Of a DNA stretch of 64,000 nt, positions 1 to 33,340 are shown piece after piece (the first letter of the stretch is position 1; each line of letters begins with the position of its first letter). The notes beneath the pieces are model-generated. The model was given only the letters and a program-made list of their open reading frames with translations, was not told the origin of the DNA and made no database searches. Both the position numbers and the translations under genes were made by a program. This DNA is from Cladopsammia gracilis (taxonomy: Eukaryota; Cnidaria; Anthozoa; Scleractinia; Dendrophylliidae), in contig JAJGOT010000344.1 of the NCBI GenBank assembly GCA_022457155.1, forward strand, positions 254,001 through 318,000. The letters are read 5' to 3'.

Positions 1-194
1 CCCTTCTAGGATTCACACAAATATCCCTGGGTCCATACTGAAAACCTGAGCTTCTCGGCCTCTTGGGATTCACACAGATATCCCTGGGCCCATACAAAGA
101 CCCGAGCTCCACTTCTTAGGATTCACACAGACATCCCTGGGTTCACACAGAAAACCCGAGCTCCTCCTCTTGGGATTCACACATATCCCTGGGC
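1..194. repeat. Tandem repeat at left window edge, unit about 58 bp
   Basis: More than three imperfect copies of a unit built on GGATTCACACAGATATCCC, then TGGG(T/C)CCATAC and an AAAACCCGAGCTCCTC segment. The array runs off the left edge of the window, so its full size is unknown. No coding potential is visible. Confidence 0.8.
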
Positions 195-1433
195 TCAATT
201 TAAACGTTTAAATTGTAACGTTTTTTGCCTAAAGAGTCAAAACCTGTAAGACTCTGAAGAAGAAAGGCTGTGCCTTTCGAAATATTGGATTCAAATACAA
301 TTTCCGTACCGTTTAATCAGTGTTGCTTTTATATCATACTGTTCTTCATTTTTACGATGATTAGATCCTTCACTACAGGATCCGGTGCTTCTATTTTTGT
401 TACGGTGGTCCTTGCAAACACAGTTGCGTTTTTACAAACAAACAAGCATTTCTTTTTTACCATTTTCTCACTTTCTACATCTTTTATATTGATCAATGAA
501 CCTATTTTATATTTAAAAAATACAAATTTGATGCTCTGTATACCGGAATACTCTTTTCTAAATATCCCGTATCCCGTTATCCCCCCACCCCCCCCTCCCC
601 TCTCCACACCCAAAAAAATGAAATATCACGTATCCCTATAATTTTTACCTAAATATCCCGTATTCCGATAACCCCTAATAGGGCCTCATTCATGGGATGT
701 AAACTTTTATCGGTCATCACGTGCCAGCTTGCGTAAGCAGTCGTTTGTTTTTCCTGGAGCGAGAGAGGTACGTGAAAACTGGGGCGCGAAAACTGAAGCA
801 TTTTTTTCCTGTTCGCACCATGCCTTCGCGTGCCAGCTGAAATATTGTACCAAAAAAAATATACGCTGTTTTCAGCTTTGCTTTATAGTTTTATATTCAA
901 TTTTTTTTGCCTAAAGCAGATCCTCACGGATCCAGCGTACAAGCATCGGGATTTTCGTGTACGGTTTCTTGCCATTTTAATAGTCTTCTTCTTTTAATTC
1001 CTCATTGAAACGGTCCTTCTGTTTATATAAATACAAACATGTTTTCCTCATTCTAAATTAAAACTGAATCAAAACTGAAAGGATGTCAAGGTGTGTTTGA
1101 ATTACCAGGAAATAATCTGTTGTCATAATTTAACTGTACGCGATGTTTTTCCTCATTGAAATTTCATTCTATTTTTAACCAAAATCAATTGACACAGGGT
1201 CACCACAATTGCAAACTACAGTGTCCAGAGTCTAAGCATTTGAAACAGGATTCCTTGACTGACCGTGGGCTTCCTGTGCAAGGCATCGAAGGCGCGGCTA
1301 CTTTTAGATCCACAATACGTTGCAATTAGGCGGAAGCCACGCAGAAACTTCGGAATCATTAAACGAACAGGATGTGGCGAATTGTTTTTCTCTCAAAAGA
1401 GTTGTGTGCAGGGCGTTGCTTGTGATTTTCATC
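195..1433. other. Intergenic DNA and presumed FER 5' region
   Basis: No gene is supported here. Positions 540-690 hold C-rich low-complexity sequence with repeated TATCCCGTAT units, a dispersed repeat type. The open frames in this stretch are proline-rich or antisense to the C tract and are not credible. The last 150-200 bases before 1434 probably include the FER 5' UTR and promoter. I see no convincing TATA box. Confidence 0.4.
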
Positions 1434-23254
<21,821 letters not shown>

Positions 23255-24033
23255 TTCATTACAAACTGAGTAGTTGTGTTACCTAAGTGAGAAACACACA
23301 CATAATTTTATGTAGATACGGTATTAAAAATCCTTTCAACAATTACAATCCCTTATATATTAACTAGCTGGCTAACGCTACAATTACAAAATTACATATT
23401 AAGACAACACAACAGAAAAAGAAAAAAGCTGCTTTTCAAGGATGCCATGTATAAAACTCATTCAAAACTGTGGTCACGCAATTTAATTTTAAAAGCGTTT
23501 AAGGATGCTTCCAGGTGTAAATTCGTTTACACGTTTACAAACCATCTGGGGATTTAGGCATGTCGTATCACAAGATTTATATTTCCTTTTTATGGATATA
23601 TATCCCATCAAAATTGTTACATACAATAAATTTAGTTTTATTTACAGCTACAAACGACAATACGAGAGTTATGGCTTTTTATTTATATACGTTTTTTGCT
23701 GTCAGGTTTTTGTCTTCGTCCATGTAAGATGTATGCTACAAACATTAATTTAAGGCGGAACGTTTTTCTTTTCTTCTTTTGATGATCTACAAACAGAGTT
23801 ATTTCATTCAAAATAATTTTAGCTACAAAGCCAATGTATTGTGTACGGTATCATCTCTGATTTTTACCTCCAAGTCCCAGTTTGCAAGCCTACCAAATGC
23901 TTTATTTTTTCCACTTGGAAATAATATTATGAAACAAAAGAAACTAGTCCACTGGAAACTTTTGCGTGGTGCCTTTTGTTTGGACGGTCAAATTTAAGGT
24001 TGTCATCCACAGACTGCAAAATGAGAACCACCT

Positions 24034-24545
24034 AAGAAGTTTTCATTTGAATGGTCACACTTTAGGGTTTCATCCACAGACTCAAAAGTTAGAACCCACT
24101 TTGTACGGCATAATAAACAGCACCACAGGAAAGTACTGCTCAGTAGCTTTCATTTGAATGGCCACACTTTAGGATTTCATCCACAGACTCAAAAGTTGGA
24201 AGCCACTTTGTATAGCATAATAAACAGCACCACAGGAAAATACTGCTCAATAGCTTTCATTTCAATGGTCACACTTAAGCATTTCATCCACAGACACAAA
24301 AGTTAGAACCCACTTTGTACAGCATAATAAACAGCACCACAGGAAAATACTGCTCAATAGCTTTCATTTCAATGGTCACACTTTAGGATTTCATCCACAG
24401 ACTCAAAAGTTAGAAGCCACTTTGTACAGCATAATAAACAGCACCACTGGAAAGAACTGCTCGGTAGCTTTCATTTCAATGGTCACACTTTAGGATTTCA
24501 TCCACAGACTCAAAAGCAAGAGCCACCTTGTACAGTATAATAAAC
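24034..24545 (+). repeat. Diverged satellite array related to the 88-bp unit
   Basis: Five units of roughly 100-110 bp share TTTCATTTGAATGGTCACAC, ATTTCATCCACAGACTC and AAAAGTTAGAA with the 88-bp satellite. They replace its GGTACCATGCAAAAG part by CCACTTTGTACAGCATAATA and AACAGCACCACAGGAAA. It lies downstream of FER, beyond the candidate poly(A) site. Confidence 0.85.
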
Positions 24546-25004
24546 CAGAGAACTTGCAATAAGTTATGACAATTAAGAAATAAATCTTTGAAGTTAGGGA
24601 ATGAATGTTTGCTGGGGATAAAGGTGGTTATTATGGCAATGGATGAAGCTACAGAAGTATTAGTCGTTATTTTAATAAAATCTTTAAAAATTCAATCGTA
24701 TCTCCCAACAAATTATATTATAAACCTTGCCATAACATAGAAATGTAACAATACTGTAAAGAATTCATGCTAATAGAAAAATTAATAGGAAGTGTATAAT
24801 GAATTTGTATAATGTGTTCCGAAAGTTTGTAATATGATAATATTTATCAAATGCTACAAAAGTAGTTTTGATTTCAGAGGTCAAACAAATCACTGATTAG
24901 AAGAAAAGGTTTGACCATATTTCTTAAATTGTTATTTGTATATTTTAAAAGTATTTTAGTATTTTCGGTTTTTTGCCTGTCTCTTTACTGTTATAGGACT
25001 ATTA

Positions 25005-25164
25005 TACCTAATCGTACCTTTTTGGTACGCTTCGGCGGCATATCAGGCGAGTTTAGTCGAGCCATGGTTGTATTTTGGCGAGACTCATTCAAGCCAAAAT
25101 ACCCATGGCGGGATTAAACGAGCCTGATATGCCGCTGAAGCGTACCAAAAGGTACGATTAGGTA
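25005..25164. mobile_element. Palindromic MITE TACCTAATCGTACC
   Basis: The arms run TACCTAATCGTACCTTTTTG to its complement at 25145-25164, with inner arms CGGCGGCATATCAGGC/GCCTGATATGCCGC and CCATGG-containing centres. It is noncoding. Confidence 0.8.
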
Positions 25165-25277
25165 TTTACCGTACCCAAATTCTGCAAATACAGCCCAAAA
25201 TCCGGTGATATTTTTAGCAGTTACGGCAATAAAATCTGTCAGGCGTACTGTCGTGTGGCCCGCGAGGAGAATAATAA

Positions 25278-26311
25278 GGACTTTAAGATCCACTACGGCG
25301 AACCTCTGCTACGGCTGATGCAACCGAAAGAGACTGGGCCGACTACGCCGTCTCCCGGCAAAATTCAAATGAACCGGGTACGGCGACTCGGCGATGTAAA
25401 CAAATGTAACCTTGAACAAGTTTTTTGCTTTGCTGTTTGTTTGGGAAACAATGGTTTCTTGGAAAGAATTGAGAGAGCTTATAGTGTTATATTACTACAT
25501 GGATGTCCTCGATGACGCCGAATTTCTCTTGCTATACGACCTTTACAGCCCACAGAACCTGGACTTTCCGTGTGACTTGTATCCAAATTTCGATCTTCAA
25601 AACTTGACCGAAGATGAATGTTGGGCCGAATTTGTGAGTGAAATTTCAAAGAGTGCTTGTGAAATTTCAAAACTTTCGCTCTAACAAAGTTTTTGTCATT
25701 ATTTAGGGGTAAATTTCATAATAAAAGGTACTGAAACAAAGAGCTTAAAAAGGGCAAACTCAGCAACCATTGATCAGCTAATCGACAGAAATTAATATAC
25801 AAAATGGGATCGAAAACATTATTCTCCGGCTACGTGTTCTTAAAAAAAAAAACATTTATATTCGAGACAACTCGTTCTACATTAAGCTGCATGAAATTTA
25901 TCTCTCTAAATACACTGTTTTAGAGACTAGAGGTGAGCAAAAATAATAAAAAAACAACTTCGAACTTACGATGCTTGCGATTTCTGCTTGTCCATCTGAA
26001 TACTGCTCGACAAACTTCAATTTTTTTTCGCTAAATGAACGTTATAAAACCCAAAATCAATTTAAAAATTTTAAAAATGAATGATCTTTGCATTATAACG
26101 AGTTTAATTGCATTCTAACGAGTTTAAATCTGATAGAAATACTGAATTTTACTCACGTTGTGAACACTCCGTCAAGTCGATGTGTTTGCCGTACCACACA
26201 GCCGTCCTACGGCGGGAAAGCTGCCTTGGACCACAAGTAGTGACGTCACCGGAAGTAATTTTTCACTATTTTGCCGTAGCCGAGCCTCTCCGTAGTGGAT
26301 CTTAAAGTCGC
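25278..26311. mobile_element. Harbinger deletion derivative, 1,034 bp, TAA target duplication
   Basis: The terminal repeats share GACTTTAAGATCCACTACGG (left from 25278; complement ends 26311), followed in each arm by CTACGGC-rich sequence. TAA flanks both ends (25275-25277, 26312-26314), as expected of PIF/Harbinger. It carries an N-terminal transposase fragment at 25451-25684 but no catalytic core. Confidence 0.8.
25451..25684 (+). pseudogene. Harbinger transposase N-terminal fragment
   Basis: From ATG 25451 the frame reads DDAEFLLLYDLYSPQNLDFP then DLQNLTEDECWAEF, the conserved leader of animal HARBI1-like transposases (EEFLLLY...NPDFPY...FDL...ECxxEF). Homology stops after WAEF, where the normal FRF/catalytic part should follow, and the frame ends after unrelated residues. 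It cannot encode an active transposase. Confidence 0.7.
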
Positions 26312-26314
26312 TAA

Positions 26315-28277
26315 TACGAGTCGGCATACGGCGCAAAAAGTGACGAATGAATAATAACTTTACTTAGAGTTTATACAGCGAGCAAAGCGAGAAATCGTGG
26401 TAGCAAAATATGTGTAAAACTCTTCTCTGCAAAACTATTATCGGCATTTGAAAATGAGAAAATTACAGTGTATGCCGAAGAAATCATTTTACAAGTCTTA
26501 TCTCGAGGGAACGAACACATAAATAGTGTAAATGTCACATGGAAGCTTCAAATACTCGCTTCAGCCGACGTTCAGTTGGAGGAACTTTTGGAACCAGAGG
26601 TAAAGTTGACGTTTATGGTTGCATTTTCAAACTTTGCAACATAAAATCGTGCAATATCAGGTCAGTGACTTGATATCGTCGGATATCAGGACAGTAGACT
26701 AAGCTGTAGACTGATTGGCTAATTGCGAATTTGGGTGCGGTAATGAATGATATTAAATAAATACTGAATAGTTGGGGTTAGTTTTGTCATAGGATAAAAA
26801 GATGTAATCTTTTGCTCTAAATATTGTACTAAGATATGTGTTAAATAACAGCTGTTATTTTCAGTTTTGTATTTTCTGAGCTAGAACAAAACTATCAGAA
26901 CAAAGTTTCAGTTCTTTTAACCAATTACCTCAGAAGCAAAATCAACCGTGAAACGGCTTACAGATGCGCGTTTTCTAGACTGAGAAAAGTTGCCATTTTT
27001 ACTCAGATACGAGAGCGAAGCTGATTTATAGCAGTCTCGATCCCAGGCCTCGACGCTCTTACCGATCAAAAAGTTATCTCACAGAGGCTTGGGACGAGTC
27101 TTCCCCGATGGGTGACGTCACATTCTATTACGCGTCGATTACGACTGGGAAACGAGACTGGATTTGCATGTATACGTATATGATTGTCTTCTCGCGCCAA
27201 ATAAGAAAACAACGTGAGTACAGTAGCGCGTTTTCCCGCGCTTGGCAACCGCTTGCACGGTTTTGCTCCATGTTCTGATAAGTTCATCGGTTTCGTAGTT
27301 GTGTTTTCTCCAGGATTGGTTTTACGACAAAATAAACCCGCTTTTAAAAGCTAAATACTGGTTTATATGTTTTTAAATCCTTTTATATTTAATCGATATA
27401 AAAGGCTTTGCTTGTTTCCAAAATGTTATGGTAACACGAACAGACGTTTGGGATATCGAGAAAGCTGTAGAAACATGAACCGAAAGTAAATTTTTTTCAC
27501 AGCTATTTCGGGTTCTGCCAAAATCACGTACGTGTTGCCTTTAGTTATTTTGACGAGGAAATAAAGTTTTCCTTTTGTCTGAATGGGGCTCAAAATACTT
27601 TTCCGTGGTAACTGGTTTTATACCAAACAGCGAGCATATCTCGTTTATTTTATAAAACTGTAGCTAGAGTTAAATTTGCGTTGTTGCGTGTCTGTAATCA
27701 TAAGGTCATGATGTAAATAAAATGCTGACAATTAAGACTGCATAAGTGTTCTATGAATTGTGTATCAGTCAATTTCCATAAGGATCGTTCCCGGGCAATA
27801 TACCCGGGTGGTATCTGACTTTTCGAAAATATTTGGTCAAATTCTCCACTAAAATGTGGACGCATTTGGCGGTCAAGTTCCCCCCAAAGCGTCATCATTT
27901 TTTAACGTGTTTACTCGAATAGTGAAAATAGTAGCCATGGTAACTACTAGTCAAAGCCATTGTACTCGGTCTCTTTATGCCTCCGAGGAGGGAAGGAGGG
28001 GTTGTGACTCCCCAAAAGCAAGTTTTGTAGATACGGACAACTCCCTCCTTACAGACACTTGGCTATAACGGACACTGTCATTACGGATTTACTGAGGTAA
28101 CTAAACCTGCCAACTCTCACGCCTACGGTTGAAAGACTTTGATCTCACACCAGCTCACGCTTACGGCCTAATTTCTTACGTCTGGTTGAAAACTGTCAGT
28201 TATTACAGCCTTATCTGTCGTATTATTCGGGAGATCATGAATACGCTACGAATTTTTAGCGGTAAGTTTGTCAGCCC
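26315..28277. other. Intergenic, no gene seen
   Basis: AT-rich sequence with short open frames lacking domain motifs or splice logic. Around 27180-27250 are CTCGCGCC and CGCGTTTTCCCGCGCTTGG words that may be a decayed fragment of the AGAGCAGTTTTC foldback family. Nothing else is supported. Confidence 0.4.
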
Positions 28278-28388
28278 GCTCCCGTAGCACAGTCGGTTAG
28301 AGCGTCGTACTTATAAGCAGTACTGGCCATAGCCGCCGAGGGTGCTGAAGTAATGCGAAGGTCGCGGGTTCGAACCCCGCCGGGAGCA
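28278..28388 (+). tRNA. tRNA-Ile(TAT): tRNA-Ile (anticodon UAU) with a 37-nt intron
   Basis: Acceptor stem GCTCCCG/CGGGAGC, discriminator A, D-arm with GCACAGTCGGTTAGAGC, T-arm GCGGGTTCGAACCCCGC. The anticodon stem TCGTA pairs with TGCGA at 28354-28358 once an intron (28316-28352) after position 37 is removed. The anticodon is TAT at 28312-28314. Animal tRNA-Ile(UAU) genes normally carry an intron at this point. Box A and box B are intact, so it should be transcribed by RNA polymerase III. Confidence 0.95.
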
Positions 28389-28595
28389 TTTTTTTTATTC
28401 GTTAATTTAATAGATAGTCACGGTCGTATCACTCCTCTCCATGATATATGCACCAAAAATGCTATAGACCGGAAAAAAAATTAACTGAACGGGACAACGG
28501 AACTCGAGTTTTATTTTTCCTATTTTTGTTATTTCTTCTTATTTTTTTCTTCCTCTTTCATGGAAGGTTTCAGATGATAAAATATTTTTAACTAT

Positions 28596-28647
28596 CCGCC
28601 AGTACTGCTTATAAGTACGACGCTTTAACCGACTGTGCTACGGAAGC
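28596..28647 (-). pseudogene. tRNA-Ile(UAU) 5'-half pseudogene
   Basis: The minus strand reads GCTTCCGTAGCACAGTCGGT, continues through TAAAGCGTCGTACTTATAAG into the start of the intron (CAGTACTGGC), and then stops. The T-arm and 3' acceptor are missing. The acceptor strand has CTTCCG instead of CTCCCG. Confidence 0.8.
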
Positions 28648-28837
28648 TGGATGAAAAGTCAACGTCAAATCCCACCGGCAATTTCTCCTCCATATTGCCA
28701 CAATTGGTGAAGCTTGTAAGTTGTTGTTAGCATAAGTGACAACAAAAATACATTATGGGGAGCTAGTTTACATGTAACATGCCTTTTATAATTATAGCTT
28801 TTCTCACACGTTTACACACATAACATTCTATAGAGTC

Positions 28838-29017
28838 TATAGAGTGTTTTCACTCACGTGGTCTGCAGCTATGCTAATTTATTTGAACAAAAAAAGTGTT
28901 TGCATTAGAAAAGAGTTCAATCCCCACAGGATTAGCTTGGGACACCAATATGGGCCGCCGTTTTATTGTTTTGGGACACCAACATGGCCGCCGTGACGTC
29001 ATGTGAAAACACTCCAT
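28838..29017. mobile_element. MITE TATRGAGTGTTTTCAC
   Basis: The left end TATAGAGTGTTTTCACTCAC and the reverse complement of the right end, TATGGAGTGTTTTCACATGA, are inverted repeats. The inner part repeats GGGACACCAA(T/C)ATGG(G)CCGCC twice in direct orientation. It is noncoding. Confidence 0.75.
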
Positions 29018-29544
29018 AAGGAAACGTGATGAAAAACAAACGAATTAAGTTAAAGGAAATGCCGTTCTTTTGCAGGGGTACTCGTAGATACTTGTAGATG
29101 CAATTTCCGGCCCTGTTCGTCGAATGTGTGTGCCCCACTCCATCCGTCATCTTAATAAACTATACGATCTCTCTCTATTTTAGTTGTGATCAAACAACTG
29201 AAGACACGGAAACTGTGCTTAGAATTTTAGACGGGAGTTTTAGATTTGGCGGTCTATATTCGCTAACAAGGGGCTCCCTTGCCTTAGCACTGAAAGATGG
29301 TGGTCTACCCAAAATCGTCCCTCAAATCTGATTTTAGGAGCTATTGACATAGCCTTTTGCGCTTGTCGATGGAGAACTTCAGTTTTGAATGTATTAAAGC
29401 TTGGTCGTTGTGGGCCTCGCCTCGTTGTTCATATATCGAAATTCCCTTTTCATGACTCTGAAGATAGCTTCCCCACAAGTTGTGATTGGTCACCAACTGA
29501 GCTTGCCCTGCACAACGAATGAAAAGACACTGACATTCCTGGTA

Positions 29545-29730
29545 CAATTTGCCGTTGAAAATATCATCGGAAACCTTCCATGAAAGAGGAAGAAAAAATA
29601 AATAAATAAGAAGAACTAGTTGTCCAGTTCAATTAATTTCATTTTTTTCCGGTGTGGAGCATTTTTGTGCATATATCATGGAGAGGAGTGATGCTGCAGT
29701 GACTATTTATTAAATTAATGAATAAAAAAG
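29545..29730 (-). repeat. Inverted duplication of the tRNA 3' flank
   Basis: The block around CATATATCATGGAGAGGAGTG, AAACCTTCCATGAAAGAGGA and TTTTTTTCCGG downstream of the minus-strand tRNA is an inverted copy of 28389-28590, downstream of the plus-strand tRNA. The duplication therefore includes the tRNA and about 200 bp of 3' flank. Confidence 0.7.
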
Positions 29731-29841
29731 TGCTCCCGGCGGGGTTCGAACCCGCGACCTTCGCATTACTTAAGCACCCTCGGCGGCTATGGCCTGTACT
29801 GATTATAAGTACGACGCTCTAACCGACTGTGCTACGGGAGC
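29731..29841 (-). tRNA. tRNA-Ile(TAT): tRNA-Ile (anticodon UAU), second copy, inverted
   Basis: Same length (111 nt) and fold as the copy at 28278-28388, with identical acceptor, D- and T-arm cores and anticodon loop CTTATAA. The intron differs at a few sites (AATCAGTACAGGCC and GTGCTTAAG here). Intact stems suggest it is functional. Confidence 0.95.
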
Positions 29842-31554
29842 GAGCTGACAATAAGAATTAAGATTGACGACCGGGCTATTTATCAATTTTAGCATATTAC
29901 GCGACTTTCTGCATAGTACATTCAGACTGTACAAAAGCTCACAAAAAAACTTTATCTCGCTCTAGAATAACTAGTGTGACCATTTTTCGAATAAAATACA
30001 CCTGTTGCGTATCGAAAATTGCCCGAGAAACTGATTTGGAAATCAAAATTGCAAGAAGTACACAGACATCTTTGCAGAAAGCGACGCGAGTGAAGTTAGA
30101 ACTATAAAATCCAAGTCTTGTTTTGTTTACATAATATAAGGCGCTTTTCAACGTAATGAATGAACAAATACACAAAAAATGGACAGCAAATTCTTCTTTT
30201 TAAAAATTTTATTCAAATATCCATCAGTTTATGTTTAAAAGCAAAACGCGTACCATTAGCGTATCGAGGAGCTGTCATCCATGAAATTCAAGATATCGAT
30301 ACGACTGAATTTGAGCACGTTTTATAAACATTTCTCCAAAACTAACTAAAACACAAAGAAAAAGTCAATTACAAATTTATATCAACATAATTCCCATCGA
30401 AAAATGCACTTCGTTTTACCTTTAAGTCCCTCGGCTGCTTGAAAATTCTTTATTAAATCTCCGCTTCTTCGGTTCTGACTTCCAAACAAAAAAAATCGCC
30501 CCCGCATTGATAAAAACGTATGAAGTTCCTGTAGGCATGATTTATCCCTTCAACATCTTCTTTTTCCACAAAAGCGACTTCTGAGTATTCTTTAAAGCTT
30601 CGTTTATCTTTCCATTTTAAATATTTAAAATATGTGTTTATTACTCCAATAAGACTTGATAAGACGAAACCAAGCAGTTGGGCGACGTCGTACGCGCATG
30701 TTGGGCGAAGTCACACGCGCCCGCGATCTAGAAGGAGAAATTAAGGATGCAAAAATCAACTGATTTCCAAACACTCATCAAACATAAATTTCTTTTGTAT
30801 TTTCGTCATGAATTATTAATGCTTTTGAGAAGTATTGGTAACGCCCACCAGTTATTAAAAGTGGCAATATTTCACCAAGTACATTTGCTCTTACTCAAAG
30901 TGCTCTTAGAGTACAAAGAGAAGAGAAAACAAACCATGATCGGATTAAGCGATTTTTCCAAAACGCAAGAGAAGAACTTAAAAATGGCCAATATTTCAAG
31001 TAGTGATCCTTTTCATCCGAAAGCACACATTCAGTGCACTAGTAATAGTAATAAACAACAAAACTTCAGCATTATTTTTAGATTTCCATTAATACAAATA
31101 TGTTTTTTTATGGCTTTTTAAATTGATGCTTAAATGTGATATGACCCCTTTAATAAGGACAACAAATAATGTTCTAGTCTATTAAAGGATTGTGTCACAG
31201 CGGGACTGCCGTTGACTGTAGTTAAATACCCGCCACTTGATCGAACTGAACCTACAACTACAGCTATCTTTCCCGGCTGAAATGTCGTGTTTTTGGCCAG
31301 TAGCGTGCTTTAAGCTTACTTTATTATCTTCAAATTGAAAGAAATTATCGCCAAAAGGGTAGTTTGTTGGTGTTGCGGATGGTGTGATCACCAAATGACG
31401 TAAAACAAAAGATTCAAAAGACATTGAACAATACCCACACCACAACACAAAAGCTTTCCAACAATGGCTTCCGCAACACCAAGAAACACCCGCCAAAAGT
31501 GATAGAAGCAAAGAAATATGAACTAAACATACAAAATAACGGCTCGAAAAGTCA

Positions 31555-31650
31555 AAATTTCACAAGAATGGCAAGTTTGATTTATTGACAGGCGGTCAAT
31601 AAATCAAATTTCATGAACTGTAATCCACTTCAATCCTTGCAATCCTGGGG
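31555..31650 (-). repeat. Dispersed repeat shared with 56695-56800
   Basis: AAATCAAATTTCATGAACTG, TAATCCACTTC, TTGCAATCC and AACGGC...AAAAGTCAAAA words recur in inverse orientation at 56695-56815. It includes a small hairpin around a GGCGGTC core. The family is unknown. Confidence 0.55.
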
Positions 31651-31960
31651 CCGGATTCACGAAACCCTCCTAAGTTAAGACATATCATAAGTATTGTTTC
31701 TTAACAATAGTCTATTGTCATTCCAACAATAGGCTATTGTTATGTCATTCCAACAATAGGCTATTGTTAAGTCGTTATTTCCCTGCATTTTTTTTCGCGG
31801 TTTGCTACTCAAGACAGGGATACTAATTAAGGGATACTCAGAAGCCGCTATTGTGGAAAAAGAAGAGCATTCACGGATATAATCTTGCTTCGAGGAACTT
31901 CATACGTTTTTATCAATGCGGGAGCAGTGCGGGGAGATGTTTGTTTTTCGGATTTCAGAA

Positions 31961-32146
31961 TAGGCCATTTGCACGATGGCGTCATTTGACTACAACTACC
32001 AGAATTCATTTCGTTTTTCCTTTCTTATTTAAATTTTGTAATCCCAGAGCGGTTTAAATAACAATGGCCCTAATTTGCACTACAAAACAAAAAACTGAAG
32101 GATTGTGGTAGTTGTAGTCATATGACGTCATCGTGCAAATGGCCTA
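31961..32146. mobile_element. Palindromic MITE TAGGCCATTTGCACGATG, copy 1
   Basis: The ends are TAGGCCATTTGCACGATGGC and the complement of TAGGCCATTTGCACGATGAC, with inner arms GTCATATGACTACAACTACC and ATTCATTTCGTTTTT. It is noncoding. A second copy lies inverted at 33382-33567. Confidence 0.85.
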
Positions 32147-32417
32147 TTGAAGAAGCGGAGATTGAAAGAATTTCCAAGCAGTACTCGAGGGACTTAAAGG
32201 TGAAACAAATTACATTTTTCGATGGGAATTTATGTTGATATCAATCTGTGATTGACTTTTTCTTTCTATTCTCGTTAGTTTCAGCAAGAGATTATGATTG
32301 GACAGGGTCCAATTATTTTCTCTTGGTTTTGGAGAATTGTTTATAAAACGTGCTTAAATTCAGTCGTGTTGATTTCTTGAATTTCATCGAAGACAGCTCG
32401 GCCTCGATGCGCTATAA

Positions 32418-32537
32418 GGCCCAGTTCAAACGTCGAACTTCACATGTGCCGACCCTAATGCAAATTAGCAAGAACAATAGATTTTGCTCATTTGCATTAG
32501 TTTCGGCACATGTGAAGTTCGACGTTTGAACTGGGCC
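32418..32537. mobile_element. 120-bp MITE with TAA target duplication
   Basis: The arms GGCCCAGTTCAAACGTCGAA and its complement carry TAA on both sides (32415-32417, 32538-32540), consistent with a Harbinger-type insertion. The other arm of the large inverted repeat lacks it. Confidence 0.85.
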
Positions 32538-32731
32538 TAAGACTTAAATGGTACGCGTTTTGCTTTTAAACATAAACTTATGGAGATTTGAATAAAATTT
32601 TTCGAAAGATTGTGTTGTCCATTTTTATGTGTTCATTCATTATTCCTGATTATATAGGTTGAAAAGCGATTTTATGTAAAGAAAACAAGACTTGGATTTT
32701 ATAGTTCTATCTTCACTCGCGTCGCCTTATA

Positions 32732-33041
32732 CAGTCTTTTGATTAAACGTTGTCATTGAAATCGGTCTCATCCCTACGCGACCAGACCGAAAAGGATTAT
32801 GGAGAGAAATCAATTCACATTCAATAGCTGCACATTATCAAAATACGGAACGTCCTTAACGGAATATGTATCGAAGCGACTCTTGTCTTTGCGTAGCACG
32901 CGAAGACAAACGTAAATTTTGTTCTCCATTGTAAACGCGATAGAGAACGATTAATCAAGCATTTTAATTCACCCATACTCCCTTTCGGTCTGGTCGCGTA
33001 GAGGTAAGACCGATCAGTGACAACGTTTAATCAAACGACTG
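32732..33041. mobile_element. 310-bp MITE with TA target duplication (mariner-like)
   Basis: The left end CAGTCTTTTGATTAAACGTT and right complement CAGTCGTTTGATTAAACGTT sit between TA dinucleotides, as in Tc1/mariner elements. Inner arms share CTACGCGACCAGACCGAAA. The corresponding site in the left arm (about 30065) is empty. Confidence 0.85.
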
Positions 33042-33340
33042 TATGTTTGTGTATTTTTTGCAATTTTGATTTCCAAATCAGTTTCTCGGGCAATTTTTGA
33101 TACGCAACAGGTGTATTTTATTCGGAAATTAGTCAAACTAGTTCTTCTAGACTGAGAAAAAGTTGTTTTTGTGAACTTTTGTACGGTCTAAGTGTACTGT
33201 GCAGACGGTCGCGTAATACTGTTTTTGAGAATTGCTGAAATTGAAAAATGGCCCGGTCGTCAATCTAAATTAATTCTTGTGCTTCCGACTCACCTTAGTT
33301 TATTTTATCCGATCGGCTTTCTGTTCAGAGAGCTTCAATT

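Larger units (their letters stand above)
29856..33273. repeat. Large inverted repeat, 3.4 kb, with transposon-interrupted right arm
   Basis: The left arm (29856-30600) and right arm (about 31835-33273) match in opposite orientation over many blocks, for example AAGATTGACGACCGGGC, CAGTTTCTCGGGCAATTT, AAGACTTGGATTTTATAG, GGTACGCGTTTTGCTTTTAA and GATAAAAACGTATGAAGTTC. The right arm is longer because it contains three MITEs (31961-32146, 32418-32537, 32732-33041) absent from the left arm. The centre (30600-31835) has no supported gene; a 124-codon frame at 30747 has no recognisable domain. Confidence 0.85.

Noticed and set aside
1320..1433. N-terminal extension of FER from an upstream in-frame TTG
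   Set aside because: Non-ATG start and residues unrelated to the family; the ATG at 1434 gives the expected F-BAR start.
28620..28650. Third tRNA gene
   Set aside because: Only the 5' half and anticodon loop remain; no T-arm, so called a pseudogene.
30747..31121. 124-codon plus-strand frame in the centre of the large inverted repeat
   Set aside because: No recognisable motif, low-complexity Leu/Lys/Ile composition, no splice or promoter context. Kept as unsupported.
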